Positions 1 to 8,641 of a DNA stretch of 64,000 nucleotides are shown piece by piece. Position 1 is the first letter of the stretch; each line of letters begins with the position of its first letter. The stretch comes from Bacillus sp. OxB-1 (GTDB lineage: Bacteria > Bacillota > Bacilli > Bacillales_A > Planococcaceae). The stretch spans positions 1,499,001-1,563,000 of the forward strand of contig NZ_AP013294.1 of the NCBI RefSeq assembly GCF_000829195.1, given 5' to 3'. Under the pieces are notes generated by a model, which worked only from the letters and a program-made list of their open reading frames with translations, was not told the DNA's origin and made no database searches. The position numbers and the translations under genes are program-made.

Positions 1-1
1 C

Positions 2-151
2 CGCTCCTATCCGAGCGAAAACGGTTGGTATCGGATGCTGCCGGTCCTCATCGGGCTTCATGTGGCGATGGCGCTCCTGACGGCGGCGGTCGGTTTCATC
101 CCGTACGAGGAATGGTTCCACTCGCTTGTGGGAAGGGGTGTCGTTGAATGA
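2..151 (+). CDS. C-terminal end of a membrane protein (partial)
   Basis: The open frame runs in from outside the window and ends with TGA at 149-151, overlapping the next start codon by ATGA. About 49 residues are visible. They include a hydrophobic stretch (MLPVLIGLHVAMALL, then TAAVGF) followed by a short charged tail. This fits the last membrane segment of an integral membrane protein. The 4-base overlap means it is translationally coupled to the HlyD-like gene. In exopolysaccharide loci such adaptors often follow a membrane glycosyltransferase, but too little is visible here to name a family. Confidence 0.6.
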   Translation, partial: RSYPSENGWYRMLPVLIGLHVAMALLTAAVGFIPYEEWFHSLVGRGVVE

Positions 152-1449
152 ACAGAACGATGAATCTTTTTGTCGCAATCGCCGTCAGTGCATTTTTGGC
201 ATGCAATCTGTATTTGCTCTATTCGTCGAAAAGTGTCATCCCGAAGACGATCTACGTCAGCCAATCCGAACGTATGACGAGCGGGGAGCATAGTGAAAAA
301 TTGGCGAAGGAGGGACTGGTCGCCCCTGCGGAAGTGTACACCGTCTATGTCAGCGACGACGAAGTGGTGGACACATGGGAAGTGAAGGAAGGCGACTATG
401 TCTACCCGGGCGATGAAATTGCAACATTGCAAACCGTCCGCGCGGAAGGCCAGCGCGCTGTCTGGGAGGCGGAACGGGAAGCGCTCATGTCGCAAAAGGC
501 GGCCGTACTCAGCTTGATGAACTCGCTCGAATCGGAACGGGATTCGGCACAATCCGACAGCACGTCCAATGTCCGCAGATCGGACAGCACCCGAGAGGGC
601 AATGAAGATGCAAGTGTCGAGGTAGGCTGGAATGTCGATGTGCAAGTCGATGTCAAACAGGATGGTTCCTACGCACAAGCCATCGCCGCGGCAGATCAGG
701 AATTGGCGGATATCGAAAGGCAACTTGTCGTCGTGGAGACGCAGCTGGCGCAAAACCCGTCCCGTCCAGCACTGGTCAGCCCGGTGGAAGGGGTCGTCTC
801 CCATGTAATCCGGACCGGTTCCACAATTGCGGTCGATATTTACAGTTCACAGAAAGTGGTCGTCACCTATGCGACGAATCAGGAATGGAAACGGATCGAG
901 CAGGGCGACCGGGTGATGCTCCAAGGGGGCGACCTCGGAACTGCGGTGGTTGGCAACGTCCTATCCGTAGCTCAAACGCCTGCCAATCCGGACCGTTGGC
1001 TGGATGCCTACCAAACACTCGACCCTAAAGAAGTGAAAAATCCGCTCGCTTACTACGAAGTTCGGATTCTGGCCGAAACGGATATGGAATCGACGCCGTT
1101 CGGAGTCAATATGAATGCAATCGTCCTAGTAAATGAAGCGCCGGATTCCATCGCCGTGAAAGACAGATGGCTTGTGGACAAGCTGAACGACCAAGCGGCC
1201 ACCTGGGTGATTGACGAAGAAGGCTTCGCTGCAAAAGTGGAAGTCACGACCCCGTTCAGTTGGAAAAACAATGCCGTCGTGACACAAGGTCTCCAAGTAG
1301 GGGATGTCGTCGTGTCCGCGGAACCACTCCGGAAGTACAAAGGTGAACCGCGCATCTTCCTGCCGATGCCGTCCGATTTCCCGACCAAATCGGAATGGAA
1401 AGCATTCGGTTGGCGGAATTATGTCGAGTCTATGATTCTCAAACGGTAA
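148..1449 (+). CDS. HlyD-like membrane fusion/adaptor protein
   Basis: A protein of 433 residues with one N-terminal membrane anchor (about residues 6-27), then an extracytoplasmic part. A biotinyl-lipoyl-like half-motif (VKEGDYVYPGDEIATLQT, about 80-97) is followed by a helical coiled-coil hairpin (about 100-200). The second half of the lipoyl-like fold (SPVEGVVSHVIRTG, about 211-224) and a beta-rich C-terminus come next. This order is that of membrane fusion proteins that link an inner-membrane exporter or polymerase to the outside. It overlaps the upstream membrane-protein gene by 4 bases, so the two probably form one complex. The substrate is unknown; export of a polymer or peptide is inference. 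Confidence 0.75.
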   Translation: MNRTMNLFVAIAVSAFLACNLYLLYSSKSVIPKTIYVSQSERMTSGEHSEKLAKEGLVAPAEVYTVYVSDDEVVDTWEVKEGDYVYPGDEIATLQTVRAEGQRAVWEAEREALMSQKAAVLSLMNSLESERDSAQSDSTSNVRRSDSTREGNEDASVEVGWNVDVQVDVKQDGSYAQAIAAADQELADIERQLVVVETQLAQNPSRPALVSPVEGVVSHVIRTGSTIAVDIYSSQKVVVTYATNQEWKRIEQGDRVMLQGGDLGTAVVGNVLSVAQTPANPDRWLDAYQTLDPKEVKNPLAYYEVRILAETDMESTPFGVNMNAIVLVNEAPDSIAVKDRWLVDKLNDQAATWVIDEEGFAAKVEVTTPFSWKNNAVVTQGLQVGDVVVSAEPLRKYKGEPRIFLPMPSDFPTKSEWKAFGWRNYVESMILKR

Positions 1450-1477
1450 ATCCCTGCCTTATGCGGGGATTTTCTTT
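1449..1477 (+). terminator. Intrinsic terminator after the HlyD-like gene
   Basis: The arms AATCCCTGC and GCGGGGATT enclose a 5-base loop and are followed by a T-rich tract. The hairpin starts right at the stop codon. Confidence 0.75.
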
Positions 1478-1567
1478 CTCTTAAAGGGGTAAGAAAGAGG
1501 AAAAAAGGGTAATAGGAAGAATACCAGTTAGCAGCGAGAGTATTTTCCAGCAAAAGGATGTGAAAAG

Positions 1568-2185
1568 ATGACCAATGCAAGCCGACGTGCCATTGATTTA
1601 TTAGAAAAAAAGCCATTACAGCAAAACTGGGGGGCCAGGAGAGCGGCGAGGGATAAAAAATATACGAACTCGCCCGTTTTGGCAAAAGATTATGTCGTCC
1701 TTGACTTCGAAACAACGGGCCTGCGAGCGGGAGCCGACCGGATCATCCAAATCGGGGCCATCAAATATAAGGACCACGAACAAGTCGACATGCTCAACAC
1801 TTTCATCAACCCGCAACGCCATATTTCCGATTTCATCACCGGTTTAACAGGCATTTCAAATGAAAAGGTGGCATCCGCCCCGACAATCGAAAAGAAGGTG
1901 CCGGAGTTATTGGAATTCATAGAAGACCTGCCGATCGTTGCCCATAATGCTTCCTTTGATATGGGCTTCCTGTACGCGCTCGACAGCATCGAGGGCATCG
2001 AAATCCCGCAATACAAAGTGATCGACACAGTCAAACTGGCCCGAAAGACAATCACGCAAATACCGAACCACAAACTGACGACACTGACCCAATTCCTCCA
2101 ACTGGAACACGACGCACACGACGCCATCGGAGATTGCCTGGCGACGGCCGCCATCTATCAATATTGCTACAGCCGAACTGTCTAA
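1568..2185 (+). CDS. DEDDh 3'-5' exonuclease, DNA polymerase III epsilon-like
   Basis: A protein of 205 residues with the full DEDDh exonuclease signature. DFETTGL (about 46-52) supplies the first Asp and Glu, AHNASFDMGFL (about 124-134) the second Asp, and HDAIGDCLAT (about 184-193) the His and last Asp. The family removes nucleotides from 3' ends of DNA or RNA with two metal ions. The protein is stand-alone, without a polymerase or helicase domain, with about 40 basic residues ahead of the catalytic core. That suits a repair or proofreading accessory exonuclease rather than the PolC domain. It lies alone between two terminated units. Confidence 0.85.
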   Translation: MTNASRRAIDLLEKKPLQQNWGARRAARDKKYTNSPVLAKDYVVLDFETTGLRAGADRIIQIGAIKYKDHEQVDMLNTFINPQRHISDFITGLTGISNEKVASAPTIEKKVPELLEFIEDLPIVAHNASFDMGFLYALDSIEGIEIPQYKVIDTVKLARKTITQIPNHKLTTLTQFLQLEHDAHDAIGDCLATAAIYQYCYSRTV

Positions 2186-2223
2186 AAAAGTTCTCAAATC
2201 CCATTCTACCAGTCCGGCCAGAA

Positions 2224-2232
2224 TGCTATGAT
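2224..2232 (+). promoter_or_regulatory. Extended -10 promoter of the deacetylase gene
   Basis: TGCTATGAT is an extended -10 element 33 bases before the deacetylase start. The -35 (TTCTAC, 17 bases upstream) is weak. Confidence 0.45.
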
Positions 2233-2264
2233 GGAAGAAATGAATGGGAAATGAGGGCTAGGAA

Positions 2265-3386
2265 ATGAAAGAAAAAATGTGGGCCATCTGTTTCGCCTTC
2301 GTCATCAATATCGTCTTCGGAGCGATGACGGGCGAGGCGGCAGAAACGAAACACGACCGCCATGTCGGACTGCATGATCGGCTCCTGCCGATCGAAGACG
2401 TACGCGTCATCGACAACAATACGAAAGTCCCGCTGGCGGATATCGCAAAATACTTGTATTTGCCACTATCCGAAGAGGGCGGCGCCATGCATATCCGCAA
2501 ACGGGGCTTCGACCTCAGCTACGATTACAAGTCGAAACGGACGGCGAAGGACGGAGTGGAACAAAAGGGAGCACCGATCACCGAAGTCGACGGCAAGTTG
2601 TACATCACCGTCACCTATATTGCCAAAGAGCTCGGCTTCAAAATCGAATACTTCCCGAAACAGAAAACGCTCCGCATCTACCGGGACGATTACCAACACA
2701 TGTCCCACACGGACTACGAAAAACAAATCCAATCTTGGTTGAATCAAAAACCGTCCGTAAAAGCGAACGTCTACCTGACCTTCGACGACGGACCGAATCA
2801 ATTCACGACCCTCAACACGGCAACACTTGAAAAACACAACGTCCAAGGAACCTTCTTCTTCCTCGGCAAACATATGAAGAACAATGGAAAAATCGTCAAA
2901 GCGACTGCGGCAGGCGGCCATTACATCGGCACGCACAGCATGACCCATGACAAAACCAAAGTCTACAAATCAACCAAAAGCTTCATGGCGGAAATGAACG
3001 AAGGATCCCGTCTCATTGAGAAGATGACCGGCCAGCAAGCCAAACTGATCCGCGTCCCATACGGCAGCAAACCACATGTCACCCCGGCCATGCGCACGGA
3101 ACTCATCAAACACGGCTACAAAATGTGGGACTGGGACGTCGACTCGAACGACTGGAAATACACCGATAAACAAACCGACGCCATCGTCAAAAACGTCCAA
3201 ACCGGTGTCGAAAAAGCCTACAAATCCGGCGACCGCGACATCATCATCCTCATGCACGACCGCAGCCAATCCACCAAAGCCCTGCCAGCTATCATTGAAT
3301 GGCTTCAAGGGCAAGGGTATGTGATTAAGAAGTATGAACCTGAAAAACATGTCGTACAAAATTTCCATAAGGATGTTCAATTGTAA
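2265..3386 (+). CDS. Secreted polysaccharide deacetylase (NodB domain)
   Basis: A protein of 373 residues with a signal peptide (MKEKMWAICFAFVINIVFGA, likely cut after GEAA). Residues about 45-140 resemble the copper amine oxidase N-terminal-like stalk domain common in exported Firmicute enzymes. A NodB domain fills about 165-360. It carries the metal and catalytic motifs TFDDGP, the H-x3-H pair in GTHSMTHD, RVPYGS, DVDSNDW and ILMHD. Enzymes of this family (carbohydrate esterase 4) remove acetyl groups from peptidoglycan or other GlcNAc/MurNAc polymers outside the membrane. The start has a nearby GGGCTAGGAA and an extended -10 promoter. The gene is monocistronic with its own terminator. Confidence 0.88.
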   Translation: MKEKMWAICFAFVINIVFGAMTGEAAETKHDRHVGLHDRLLPIEDVRVIDNNTKVPLADIAKYLYLPLSEEGGAMHIRKRGFDLSYDYKSKRTAKDGVEQKGAPITEVDGKLYITVTYIAKELGFKIEYFPKQKTLRIYRDDYQHMSHTDYEKQIQSWLNQKPSVKANVYLTFDDGPNQFTTLNTATLEKHNVQGTFFFLGKHMKNNGKIVKATAAGGHYIGTHSMTHDKTKVYKSTKSFMAEMNEGSRLIEKMTGQQAKLIRVPYGSKPHVTPAMRTELIKHGYKMWDWDVDSNDWKYTDKQTDAIVKNVQTGVEKAYKSGDRDIIILMHDRSQSTKALPAIIEWLQGQGYVIKKYEPEKHVVQNFHKDVQL

Positions 3387-3410
3387 AAAACCGCCTGGTG
3401 GCGGTTTTTT
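3385..3410 (+). terminator. Intrinsic terminator after the deacetylase gene
   Basis: AAAACCGCC and GGCGGTTTTTT pair around a TGGT loop directly at the stop codon. The 21-bp array begins about 25 bases later. Confidence 0.85.
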
Positions 3411-3434
3411 ACGTTGGGTGGGGTGGGCAAGGAC

Positions 3435-4840
3435 GTTTCGAGGTTAGTCTTGGATGTTGTGAGGTACGGTGGAAACGTTTCGCGGTGCTGCGTTTATGTT
3501 GTGAGGCGAGACGGGGATGTTTCGGGGTTAATCTTGGGTGTTGTTAGGCAGGGTGAAAACGTTTCGCGGTACCGCGTTTACGTTGTTAGGCGAGGCGGGA
3601 ATGTTTCGAGGTTAATCTTGGATGTTGTGAGGTACGGTGAAAACGTTTCACAGTGCCGCGTTTACGTTGTGAGGCGAGGCGGGAATGTTTGGAGATTAAT
3701 CTTGGGCACTGTGAGGTACGGTGGAAACGTTTCAAGGTACCGCATTTATGTTGTGAGGCGGGACGGGGATGTTTCGAGGTTAATCTTGGGCGTTGTGAGG
3801 TACGGTGAAAACGTTTCACGGTGCCGCATTTACGTTTCGAGGCGGGGCGGGAATGTTTCGAGGTTAATCTTGGGCGTTGTTAGGCAGGGTGGAAACGTTT
3901 CGCGGTACCGCGTTTATGTTGTTAGGCGAGGCGGGAATGGTTCGAGGTTAATCTTGGGCGTTGTGAGGTACGGTGAAAACGTTTCACGGTGCCGCATTTA
4001 CGTTTCGAGGCGGGGCGGGAATGTTTCGAGGTTAATCTTGGGCGTTGTGAGGTACGGTGGAAACGTTTCGCGGTGCCGTATTTATGTTGTTAGGCGAGGC
4101 GGGAATGTTTCGAGGTTAATCTTGGGCGTTGTGAGGTACGGTGGAAACGTTTCGCGGTGCCGTATTTATGTTGTTAGGCGAGGCGGGAATGTTTCGAGGT
4201 TAATCTTGGGCGTTGTGAGGTACGGTGGAAACGTTTCGCGGTACCGCGTTTATGTTGTGAGGCGAGGCGGGAATGTTTGGAGATTAATCTTGGGCACTGT
4301 GAGGTACGGTGGAAACGTTTCACGGTACCGCATTTATGTTGTGAGGCGGGACGGGAATGTTTCGAGGTTAATCTTGGATGTTGTGAGGTACGGTGAAAAC
4401 GTTTCACAGTGCCGCGTTTACGTTGTGAGGCGGGGCGGGAATGTTTCGAGGTTAATCTTGGGCGTTGTGAGGTACGGTGAAAACGTTTCACAGTGCCGCG
4501 TTTACGTTTCGAAGCGGGCCAAGAACATTTCGAGGTACTACCCCAGCGTCCTAATCTCACTCCCCGGTTGTGGAAGGAACGTTTTGAGGTTATATGTGAT
4601 GGTAGAACCGTTTCGAGGTAGTGCGTGAGCATTTCGAAGTATGATAGAGCCGTTTCGAGGCAGTGCGTGAGCATTTCGAAGTATGATAGAGCCGTTTCAA
4701 GGCAGTGCATAAGCGTTTCGAAGTATAATAGAAACGTTTCGAGGTCACGCGCAAGCGTTGTGAAGTACAGCAAAATCATTTCGAGGCTGCCCACAAGCAT
4801 TACATAGTTTGATAGAAACGTTTCGAACCCCCGCAAAAGC
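3435..4840 (+). repeat. Array I: about 66 tandem 21-bp repeats
   Basis: Every 21 bases the motif GTTTCGAGGT (variants GTTGTGAGG, GTTTCGAAGT, GTTTCGCGG) recurs, followed by about 11 more variable bases that often end in GGAAAC. The phase holds from 3435 to 4820 within one base. In the middle, four successive 21-mers form an 84-bp higher-order unit repeated almost perfectly; the ends are more diverged. Because 21 is seven codons, stops are rare and a long open frame (3414-4628) appears. It has a monotonous seven-residue pattern and no ribosome binding site, so I do not call it a gene. No cas genes are near. The 134 bases from 4841 to the next gene hold nothing beyond its upstream region. Confidence 0.9.
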
Positions 4841-4974
4841 CTTGCCAAGTATATCCGAAGCTCTCCAAACTACCCGCCCTTCCATCACCTCCAAGCAATT
4901 TCACCATCCCCAGCTCCCACCTTTCCTGTATAATCAACCAATAGAACAACAAAACTGGAAAGGGGACAGCCCCC

Positions 4975-5892
4975 ATGTGGAAAATATATAGCCTGCTCAC
5001 CATTGCCATGGTCATCTGGGGATTCAACCTGCCGCTCCTCAAATACCTCGTCACCGTCGTCAGCCCGGTCACGATGACGAGTCTACGAATCTTCCTGGCC
5101 GCCATCACCGTCTTCATCATCCTGTCGGCCTTTCGAATCGTCCGACTGCCGACGCGTGCTGAATGGAAATTCGTCCTGCTCGGCTCTCTATTAAACGTCG
5201 TCCTGCATCACTATTTCCTGAACATCGGCCTCGTCCGCACAACCGGGACCAACGCCGGACTCATACTCGGGACAGGCCCGATCCTGACCGCCATTTCCGT
5301 CGCAGTCATTCTACGAAACTATCCATCGAAGATCCAATGGCTCGGACTTCTCTCGGGTCTCGCCGGTGTCAGCTCCGTCGTACTCGCGAGCGGCGGCGTA
5401 AGCGGCCTCGCGCTAGGTGATAGTTTCATTTTTATAGCGATCCTAACCCAGGTGCTCTCATTCCTGGTCATCGCCAAAGCTGCGAAAACACTGGACCCGC
5501 GCCTGCTCACCGCGTACATGCTTTTATTTGGAAGCCTGATGCTCTTCCTCATCAGCCTGATCCAAGAGCCTGGAGAAATACGCGTATTCGCCACCGTTCC
5601 GCCTGTTTTCTGGCTCGGCCTTGTGACCAGCGCCATCCTTGGAACCGCCGTCGGACATATGCTCTACAACTATTCCGTCGGCCAAGTCGGCCCCTCCAAA
5701 GCCGCCATTTTCATCAACCTGAACACCCTCTTCTCCCTGCTCGGCTCCGCCCTTTTCCTAGGCGAATCTATTACGATCCGCCACTTGATCGGGCTAATTC
5801 TAATCATTACAGGTGTCATCTTGGGCTCTGGAGCTGCCGAGGACTTATGGAAGAAACGGAAAGCGAAAAAAGAATTAATCGAACCGAATTAA
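4975..5892 (+). CDS. EamA/DMT-family transporter
   Basis: A protein of 305 residues made almost wholly of hydrophobic segments, about ten in number. It is arranged as two similar halves: an EamA domain at about 5-135 and another at about 147-290. The WGFNLPLLKYL start and the GLILGTGPILTAI and LGTAVGHMLYNYSV stretches are typical of this family. It acts in the cytoplasmic membrane as a drug/metabolite exporter; the substrate cannot be told from sequence. An AAAGGGGA ribosome binding site precedes the ATG. The tail is basic (KKRKAKK). It is monocistronic between two repeat arrays. Confidence 0.88.
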   Translation: MWKIYSLLTIAMVIWGFNLPLLKYLVTVVSPVTMTSLRIFLAAITVFIILSAFRIVRLPTRAEWKFVLLGSLLNVVLHHYFLNIGLVRTTGTNAGLILGTGPILTAISVAVILRNYPSKIQWLGLLSGLAGVSSVVLASGGVSGLALGDSFIFIAILTQVLSFLVIAKAAKTLDPRLLTAYMLLFGSLMLFLISLIQEPGEIRVFATVPPVFWLGLVTSAILGTAVGHMLYNYSVGQVGPSKAAIFINLNTLFSLLGSALFLGESITIRHLIGLILIITGVILGSGAAEDLWKKRKAKKELIEPN

Positions 5893-5922
5893 CCCTAGGT
5901 ATGGGGACGATTCGGTTTTTTT
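5882..5922 (+). terminator. Intrinsic terminator after the DMT transporter
   Basis: AACCGAAT pairs with ATTCGGTT and is followed by seven T. The first arm overlaps the last codons of the gene. Confidence 0.8.
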
Positions 5923-5931
5923 GTGGGGGAT

Positions 5932-6351
5932 GTTTTGAAGTTCAGTGGAAATGATATGTGGCGGGAAGGATTTGTTTCGAAGTTTTGTGGAAACGTTGCG
6001 AGGTAGATCGGGTTCGTTTTAAAGTTTGGTAGACATGTTGCGAGGTGGCCCGTAAACATTTCGAAGTACGATGGAAATGTTATGAGGTAGTTCAAGAACG
6101 TTTCGAAGTTCGTTGAAAACATTATGAGGTAGGGCTGACTCGTTTCGAAGTTTGGTGGAAACGTTTCGAGGTGGCCCAAGCTTGTTTCGAAGTTCGCTGA
6201 ATGTGTTGTGAAGTAGGGTAGGAACGTTTCGAAGTTCAGGAAAAACGTTGTGGAGCGGCTCGGCTATGTTTCAAAGTTTGCTAGAAACGTTTCGAGGCCC
6301 GATAAAAACGTAACAAGATAATATAGAATCGTATTAAAGTATGTCGAAAAA
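5932..6351 (+). repeat. Array II: about 20 tandem 21-bp repeats
   Basis: This is the same 21-bp family as array I and in the same orientation (GTTTCGAAGTT / GTTGCGAGGT cores), but the units are more diverged. Even and odd units alternate between an AAGTT and an AGGT type, so a 42-bp two-unit pattern is visible. The array starts about 10 bases after a terminator and ends about 80 bases before the NERD gene's ribosome binding site. Confidence 0.85.
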
Positions 6352-6430
6352 CGGCAAAACAAGTCAGAAAACGCCTCCGAACTTCTTGCTTTTCCAGCAT
6401 GAATCTATTAAAATATAAATATTCAGATAA

Positions 6431-6438
6431 AAGGAGGG
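6431..6438 (+). promoter_or_regulatory. Strong ribosome binding site pointing at an ATA start
   Basis: AAGGAGGG is close to the perfect anti-Shine-Dalgarno match. Seven bases after it lies an in-frame ATA (6446). The frame is closed upstream by TAA at 6428. No ATG or GTG occurs in frame before the conserved NERD region; the next conventional candidate is TTG at 6485, too far from this site. Confidence 0.7.
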
Positions 6439-6445
6439 AGTCCCT

Positions 6446-7435
6446 ATACAAACAACTCGCAAACCGCCAGAAGACCTGCTCCAATTGCAACGCTTACTTG
6501 TCCGATTGCCTGAACACCATCAACAACACAAATCCCTAGCAACCAAGCTCTACCAAACCAGAGCTGGCTATTCCGGCGAACTCATCGTCGACCGGATCCT
6601 ACGTGAAGTCGCCTTCCCACCAGGAACAAAAATCCTGCGCGATCTCACATTGGAAGTAAATCCCCAGTACCTCATCCAACTAGATACCCTCATCGTGACG
6701 CCATCCCGAGCCATCCTGCTGGAAATCAAACATTACGCGGGAACTGTCCAATTCGATGAACAGTCCGGTAAAACTATAAAAACCTCCGCGGACGGCGAAG
6801 TTGAGAAGTTCGACTGCATTTTACACCAACTGGACCGAGCGAAAGCCGGCCTCGAAATGTGGTTCAAACAGAAACAGTTCCCTTTACCTATCGAACCCAT
6901 CCTGATTATGGCAAATCCACACGTGGAAATTCAGGAATTTCCTGAATCCACGACACTCAAATATGCCAAACAGCTGCCCCGCCATATCCGAAATTTGTTG
7001 AATCAAGAAGGGGACAAACTGACTGAACAGCAAGTGGAAACCATCGCCGAAACCCTATTCCGCAGCCAAATCAGATGGAAACGGAAAACCGCTTGCGAAC
7101 GATTTAATATTGCCCCGGGAGAATTAAAGAAGGGCGTCCTTTGTCTCGAATGCAACGGGGAAGTGACGCGGAAAATGGGCCGCACCTGGTTCTGCGAAAT
7201 CTGCGGCCAGCCCGGCGATTCCGCCCTCGAACAAGCTGTCGCAGACTGGTATTTGCTCATCAGTCCCACATTACGGAATAGACAACTGAAATACTTTTTG
7301 GAATTAAACTCCGCCTCCGCCGCCAGCATCGTGTTCCGTCAGCTACGTCTCAAACGGGCCGGCAAACCGCCAGGCACCGTCTATACTTGGGATTACATCT
7401 TGCCGTTGCGGAAAAATCAAAAGAAGCCAACCTAA
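6446..7435 (+). CDS. NERD-domain nuclease-like protein, ATA start
   Basis: About 329 residues if read from ATA at 6446, or 316 from TTG at 6485. I prefer ATA because of the ribosome binding site at 6431. The extra residues (TTRKPPEDLLQL) also continue the K-P-P...L-x-R-L-P-x-x-H pattern I know from the N-termini of this family. The NERD domain (about residues 45-150) starts AGYSGELIVD and contains QLDTLIVTPSRAILLEIKHY, that is, D...E-x-K of PD-(D/E)xK nucleases. A four-cysteine zinc-ribbon (CLEC...CEIC) lies near residue 240. NERD proteins are linked to DNA processing, but the role here is unknown. Confidence 0.8.
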   Translation: MQTTRKPPEDLLQLQRLLVRLPEHHQQHKSLATKLYQTRAGYSGELIVDRILREVAFPPGTKILRDLTLEVNPQYLIQLDTLIVTPSRAILLEIKHYAGTVQFDEQSGKTIKTSADGEVEKFDCILHQLDRAKAGLEMWFKQKQFPLPIEPILIMANPHVEIQEFPESTTLKYAKQLPRHIRNLLNQEGDKLTEQQVETIAETLFRSQIRWKRKTACERFNIAPGELKKGVLCLECNGEVTRKMGRTWFCEICGQPGDSALEQAVADWYLLISPTLRNRQLKYFLELNSASAASIVFRQLRLKRAGKPPGTVYTWDYILPLRKNQKKPT

Positions 7436-7453
7436 CCGGTTCGCTTCTTTTTT
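7421..7453 (+). terminator. Intrinsic terminator after the NERD gene
   Basis: AAGAAGC and GCTTCTT pair across the stop codon and are followed by a T run. Confidence 0.7.
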
Positions 7454-7506
7454 CATCTCTATTATTCCCAATCTTAGGCGGGTTTCCTCTATCCTGTTCT
7501 TTAGAA

Positions 7507-7716
7507 CATCACAACGCTCAGTCTCAGCCTCGCAACGTTTATACCATTCCTCTAAACAATTTGGACTTTCCTCGCAATAACTTGCCCAAACTTCGGAACG
7601 TTCCCGCTGCACCTCGAAACAACTCCCCAAAACTTCACAACGCTCCGGCTACACCTCAAAACAATACCGTCCAACCTCGCAACGTTTTCCCCCAACATCC
7701 CAACACTCAAGCCCCC
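7507..7716 (-). repeat. Array III: about 10 units of the 21-bp repeat, reversed
   Basis: Units begin CCTCGCAACGTTT, CCTCTAAACA, CTTCGGAACG, CCTCGAAACA and so on at exact 21-base steps (7507, 7528, 7549 ... 7696). This is the reverse complement of the array I/II core (GTTTCGAGG). The array lies between the 3' end of the NERD gene and the 3' end of the toxin gene, in a convergent gap. Confidence 0.8.
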
Positions 7717-7758
7717 CGACCTACCAGTTAACATAATCATCAAGTTCTGATTACCAAC

Positions 7759-7785
7759 GAAAAAAGCAGCCCAATCTTATGGGCT
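7759..7785 (-). terminator. Terminator of the toxin-antitoxin operon
   Basis: On the minus strand AGCCCA and TGGGCT form a hairpin followed by GC and six T. It overlaps the end of the toxin gene. Confidence 0.7.
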
Positions 7786-8074
7786 ACTTCAAATAACGCT
7801 TTAATTCATCGTAGAAGTTCTCACGCGTACCAGCAAGTAAAACAACGACTTGTTTGCCATTTGCCTCATAAATCGTATAAGCAATCTCATAAGAGCTGCC
7901 TTTATATTTCACATCATAACCATAAATACCTGACAAATCACCTTGTTTAGGACTTCCGAGGTAAGGATTTTCACTCAGTGCTAAGAGTGCCTCTTCAAAG
8001 GCGCCTTTAAGCGTTTTTTCTTTGAGTTTTTTAAAGTAGCGTTCAGCTGCGGATGTAAAAAGAACTTTGTACAT
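7784..8074 (-). CDS. ParE/RelE-family toxin
   Basis: A protein of 96 residues with the compact RelE/ParE fold pattern: KVLFTSAAERYFKKLKEK helix, a basic central part, the strand YDVKYKGSSYEIAYTIYE, and a C-terminal strand VVVLLAGTRENFYDELKRYL. Members act as mRNA interferases or gyrase poisons that are neutralised by the partner. It is the second gene of a two-gene operon, starting five bases after the antitoxin stop, the usual antitoxin-first order. Sequence alone does not tell whether it cleaves RNA or targets gyrase. Confidence 0.85.
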   Translation of the reverse strand: MYKVLFTSAAERYFKKLKEKTLKGAFEEALLALSENPYLGSPKQGDLSGIYGYDVKYKGSSYEIAYTIYEANGKQVVVLLAGTRENFYDELKRYLK

Positions 8075-8079
8075 ATGAG

Positions 8080-8445
8080 TTACTCAGTCCGAAAGATGTC
8101 ATCAAAAGAAGCGGAAGACTTTTCGCCAGCGGCAATTGAATCTGCTTCTTCTAATAATGATGTGACGGCTTTCTTAATTCCTTTACTCCCTGCTTCAAAT
8201 TGTTTAACCAATTCTTGACCAGATAATCCTTGGGAAACTAGATCCTTTAAGAGCTCAACAGAAAATTCCATAGTGTTATTCTGCAAAGGACGAATGACTA
8301 TTGCCCCGTCTTCTAAAGAACATTCTACCTCACTACCTAAATCAAGGTGTTTATAGAAAGGCAAAGGCAATGTAATCTGACGTTTTTGTGAAACGCTGAT
8401 AATTTTACGTTCCATTTGATCACGCTCCAATGAAATCGTGGACAT
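8080..8445 (-). CDS. AbrB/SpoVT-type antitoxin
   Basis: A protein of 121 residues. Residues about 8-52 (RKIISVSQKRQITLPLPFYKHL then LGSEVECSLEDGAIVIRPL) match the swapped-hairpin AbrB/MazE DNA-binding fold. The rest is a helical acidic segment that would wrap the toxin. I start at ATG 8445 because AGGGAGG sits just upstream with good spacing; a GTG nine bases earlier overlaps that ribosome binding site. The first gene of the operon, it should also repress it through the AbrB domain. An AbrB-type antitoxin with a ParE/RelE-type toxin is a mixed pairing. Confidence 0.82.
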   Translation of the reverse strand: MSTISLERDQMERKIISVSQKRQITLPLPFYKHLDLGSEVECSLEDGAIVIRPLQNNTMEFSVELLKDLVSQGLSGQELVKQFEAGSKGIKKAVTSLLEEADSIAAGEKSSASFDDIFRTE

Positions 8446-8641
8446 ATTGGCCACCTCCCTAATAGTATATGCAAAAAATGCTCAGATGAAACCACTTTCT
8501 TTGAAATCATTATAACAAAGAAACCAAGAATGCACTATCACAGAATTCTATTTTCCAAATCTCCTCCTTCCAGAGCATCTGGTCGTTCCTGGCATTCGGA
8601 GTTAAAAGGATAGTATACTACTAGAAAAGGAGGCGGAATTC

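Noticed and set aside
3414..4628. Open frame of 404 codons over array I as a secreted or structural repeat protein
   Set aside because: The repeat period is a multiple of three, so stops are rare by construction. There is no ribosome binding site or signal peptide, and an open frame also appears on the other strand.
3435..4840. CRISPR array
   Set aside because: Units are 21 bases with a core of about 10 and a variable half that is itself repeated. No cas genes and no spacer-like unique sequence of 30 bases.
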